In this document: piece after piece, positions 61,346 through 64,000 of the stretch
Layout: each line of letters starts with the position of its first letter
How positions within the stretch are numbered: the first letter of the stretch is position 1
Assembly: GCA_944989445.1 (NCBI GenBank)
Contig: CALYLW010000138.1
Span: forward strand, 1,107,921 to 1,171,920
DNA length: 64,000 nucleotides
DNA from: Ampullaceana balthica
Taxonomy: Eukaryota; Mollusca; Gastropoda; Lymnaeidae
Direction: 5' to 3'
Made by a program: the position numbers and the translations under genes
The notes under the pieces: generated by a model
What the model was told of the DNA's origin: nothing
Databases searched by the model: none
The model's input: only the letters and a program-made list of their open reading frames with translations

Positions 61346-61559
61346 TTCCGTTTTTATCAGGGATAGCTTTTTAAAAAAATCTTTAACTTCTATCAATACG
61401 TAAATCAGTATATTTTCATTAACATTCTTCTGTGAGTACTTCAAAAGACAGTGCTCAGTCGGCTCAGTGCAAAATAAGTAAAGATCCAACAGCTGATCTA
61501 ATCTACCGGTAATCTCATCTTCTGGAAAGCTTGAGATTACTCTCTGAAAGCCTTGGCTA
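61346..61559 (-). CDS. Possible terminal exon of an unrecognised gene
   Basis: Minus strand, after a TGTTCATGTTTTAG acceptor, reads QGFQRVISSFPEDEITGRLD followed by QLLDLYLFCTEPTEHCLLKY and ends LSLIKTE-stop at 61343-61345. An AATAAA follows within a few bases. Composition looks protein-like (helical, mixed charge), unlike the repeat shadows nearby. No upstream exon was found in the window, and it may be a decayed fragment. Family unknown. Confidence 0.28.
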
Positions 61560-61849
61560 AAACATGAACAACATGCAGTGGGGCACGAAGTCAACAGCTA
61601 TTCTACTGCTTCGGGGCTTGCTGCAATACCGGGAGTTGAACTCCCTGTTGTGGTCTAGCATGTGTAGGTATGAGTTGGTAGGGCAATGCTCCATTCTCAT
61701 CTAGGTAACGAAACTCTGGTGTTTGCGACTCAACTTGAACTTGGCTTCGGAATGTTGGCATACACTTATACTCATCTGGCTATTGTAATCTTGGCCCATT
61801 CCTAGTCTTGATTTATTTGATGAAAGAAGAATGTTAAGGAAAAACAAAA

Positions 61850-63990
61850 ATTCTAACCAGGTACAGCAGATAAATACAGCCTGATTAATACAAAAATCAG
61901 GAAGGAGATGAGGCAGGCCAAAGAGGACTGGATATATAACCAGTGCCGCACAGTGGAAGATAGCAAAGCTGCCAGTAATACTAAGAATAAGAAAGCGTAT
62001 GAGACATTAAGAAATCTAATAAAAAGTTAAAAAAACGCACTAGGTGACAGCTTCGGTAATTGAAGACAGTAAAGGCCTGCTCCTTAATGATAACATGGCG
62101 GTACTAAGATGATGAACAGAATATTACACCGAACTGTACATTGTAAAATCAATCCAGATAGCAACATACTACAGGAGCAACAGAACAGAGAGATGAATGA
62201 TCCACCAGTGCTGTTGTGCGAAGTTGAAGAGGCAGTACGGAACTTAAAAGGGGTTAGGTCGCCTGGAGTTGACAACATCCCTGCTGAATTGCTGCATTGC
62301 TGAAACATGGAGGAGCAGGAATAACGAAAGCCCTAACAAGACTCTTCCAGAAAATATTTGAAAATAAGGTATGGCCCAAAGATTGGACGCAGTCGCTAAT
62401 CATACCATTACCTAAGAAAGGAAATACGAAACAATGCCAGAATTATAGAACAATCAGCATCATCAGCCACCCCAGCAAAGTAATGCTAAAAATTATCCTC
62501 AGCAGGTTAAAGCCAATATCCGAGGAATTACTGGCAGAAGAACAGACAGGTTTCAGACCAGGCAGAAGCACAATCGAGCAGATCTTCAACTGTCACTTGC
62601 TCATAGAAAAACATCTAGGCCTACAGCACAAACGCGAACTCCATCACAACTTCATAGACTTCGAGAAAGCCTTTGATCGAGTATGGCACGAGGGACTTTG
62701 GCAAGTTATGAAAAGTTTCAACATTGAAGAAGGGCTGGTAAAGGTGATCGAAGAAATCTACAATCAGGCAAGCAGCGTAGGGGACTTCTTCAAAACTACG
62801 ATCGGAGTCCGCTAGGGCTGCATTCTCTGTCCTGTTCAATAAAGTAATGGGGGTGAGACTGCAATCAGGCTTTTAAATAGGTAAATTTATAATATAAAAA
62901 AACAGTAGGCCTGACAAGACGTAACACAACAGCGAACGTTTCGGCAAAGAGCCTTCCTCAACGGACAAATAGTACACACATGAAACGAATAACACGAAAT
63001 AATAATAAAAAAACACTTAGCTGCGGTGAAATCCAAGCAGTCCAGTAGGGATAAAGTAAGGAGAGAAAAGTAAGAGCTTATATAGGAAAGGATAGGGTGG
63101 GTGTGGCCAATCAATATCTTCCTTGAAAAAATCATGCAAGAAACACTCAGTGATCACCACACATCCATCTCTATAGGTGGAAGACCCTTATGCAACCTAA
63201 GATTTGCTGATGACATAGATCTTTTGGCTGGGAGCAGTAAAGAACTATGGAGCTCACTGACAAACTTGAAGACAGATCAGGTGCATATGGGATGAAAATC
63301 AGCTCAGAGAAAAGCAAGATATTGGTTAATACCTCAGCTGCCAGCATGGAAAACATTGTATTGAACCAACAAAAGCTGGAGAAGGTAAATAACTTTGAAT
63401 ATCTAGGAGCCATTATATCTAGAGATGGTACCTGTGAAGCTGAAATTCTAGCTAGAATTGGGTTGGCAATGAAAGCAATGACGAAGTTAACCAAATATTG
63501 AACAGCAAAAATATTAGCGTGCCAACAAAGCTCAGGCTTTACAGAGCTCTCGTTAAAACCATTTTCCTTTATGGATGTGAGACCTGGACACTACTGGCAA
63601 CTACTGAAAGCAAGCTGCAGGCATTTGAAATCAAATGCATGAGGAAAATTCTCCAGATCTCTTATTTAGAACACAAGACCAATGAATATGTAATAAACTT
63701 TATTGCGGGTCGTCAAGAAACCATTATAACAACAATTAAGAGACGTAACATGGCATGGTTCGGTCTTGTACTGTGACAAGATACCCTGACAAAAATCATC
63801 CTTCAAGGCACTGTAAAAGGGGGCCGGCGAAGAGGTCGACAGCGGAAAAGCTGGCTTGACAACATAAAGGAATGGGCAGGGATGAGATTGAATGAATTAT
63901 TGGCCGCCACTTAAGATAGGCAAATGTGGAGATCGTTATCTGTTGATGTGTCCATGCGCTCCCCCAACGACCACAACGGTCACGGGACTG
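61850..63990 (+). mobile_element. Decayed RTE/CR1-like non-LTR retrotransposon
   Basis: 5'-truncated. The linker before RT reads INTKIRKEMRQAKEDW (about 61885). RT fragments: EAVRNLKGVRSPGVDNIPAE (62235), IIPLPKKGNTKQCQNYRTIS then LAEEQTGFRPGRSTIEQIF (62400-62590), FIDFEKAFDRVWHEGLWQ (62655), RFADDIDLLAG with the catalytic FADD (63203), NNFEYLGAIISRDGTCEAEI (63388) and RLYRALVKTIFLYGCETWTL (63530). The end domain has GGRRRGRQRKSWLDNIKEW, and a TGATGATGATGA tail at 63989. A stop replaces a Gln/Arg codon at 62813-62815, further frameshifts follow, and a 269-bp insertion (62842-63110) splits it. Not functional. Confidence 0.85.
62842..63110. mobile_element. 269-bp insertion in the LINE with 6-bp target duplication
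   Basis: TCAATA occurs on both sides (62836-62841 and 63111-63116). Removing the insert restores FNIFLEKIM across the junction. The insert contains GCGAACGTTTCGGCAAAGAG and GCCTTCCTCAACGG and has no clear terminal repeats. Class unknown. Confidence 0.6.
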
Positions 63991-64000
63991 ATGATGATGA

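Noticed and set aside
63171..63494. 107-aa minus-strand frame
   Set aside because: Antisense shadow of the LINE reverse transcriptase.
1..64000. CRISPR arrays, operons or bacterial-type systems
   Set aside because: Spliced animal genes and eukaryotic transposons throughout; no spaced direct repeats of CRISPR type.

Overview
This is an AT-rich, intron-rich animal nuclear sequence. Neither gene with a complete coding sequence has an uninterrupted reading frame. I could splice both by eye into full-length, conserved animal proteins: an alpha-arrestin (ARRDC2/3/4 type, 9 coding exons, 422 aa) and SKI3/SKIC3 (TTC37, 44 coding exons, 1546 aa). The proteins and the repeat landscape (many hAT elements, Helitron-like elements, an RTE/CR1-like LINE) would fit a lophotrochozoan invertebrate, possibly a gastropod mollusc. 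That placement is inference; no marker in the window fixes the species.

Layout. 1-3.4 kb: the last two coding exons (+) of an unrecognised leucine-rich-repeat-like gene, behind a tandem repeat. 3.7-10.9 kb: a dense transposon region. It holds a Helitron-like element carrying a tRNA-Val-like SINE and a 2.8 kb hAT element with decayed transposase, itself hit by another hAT that contains a further mini-element. 11.1-18.5 kb: the alpha-arrestin gene (+), with a GC-AG first intron, a pogo-like element in that intron and a Helitron-like element with a (CAA)n core in the last intron. 18.5-25.5 kb: AT-rich convergent intergenic DNA with one small hAT MITE. 25.5-58.2 kb: the SKIC3 gene (-), whose introns hold hAT elements, a pogo-like element, a SINE, a LINE fragment and Helitron-like elements. 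58.3-61.3 kb: repeats and an ACT-rich low-complexity block. 61.3-64 kb: a possible orphan terminal exon (-), then a decayed non-LTR retrotransposon (+) interrupted by a 269-bp insertion.

The two complete genes are not a pathway. Alpha-arrestins recruit NEDD4-type ubiquitin ligases to membrane cargo. SKIC3 is the TPR scaffold of the Ski complex, which feeds cytoplasmic mRNA to the exosome. They converge tail to tail, and their human counterparts lie in the same chromosomal region (5q14-q15), so the pairing may be old.

I found no convincing new biochemical system. The most informative structure is the transposon archaeology: two small hAT elements with perfect 8-bp target duplications keep opposite ends of what looks like one transposase, several elements are nested with recoverable target duplications, and a pogo-like element sits 15 bp inside a SKIC3 splice donor without removing it.
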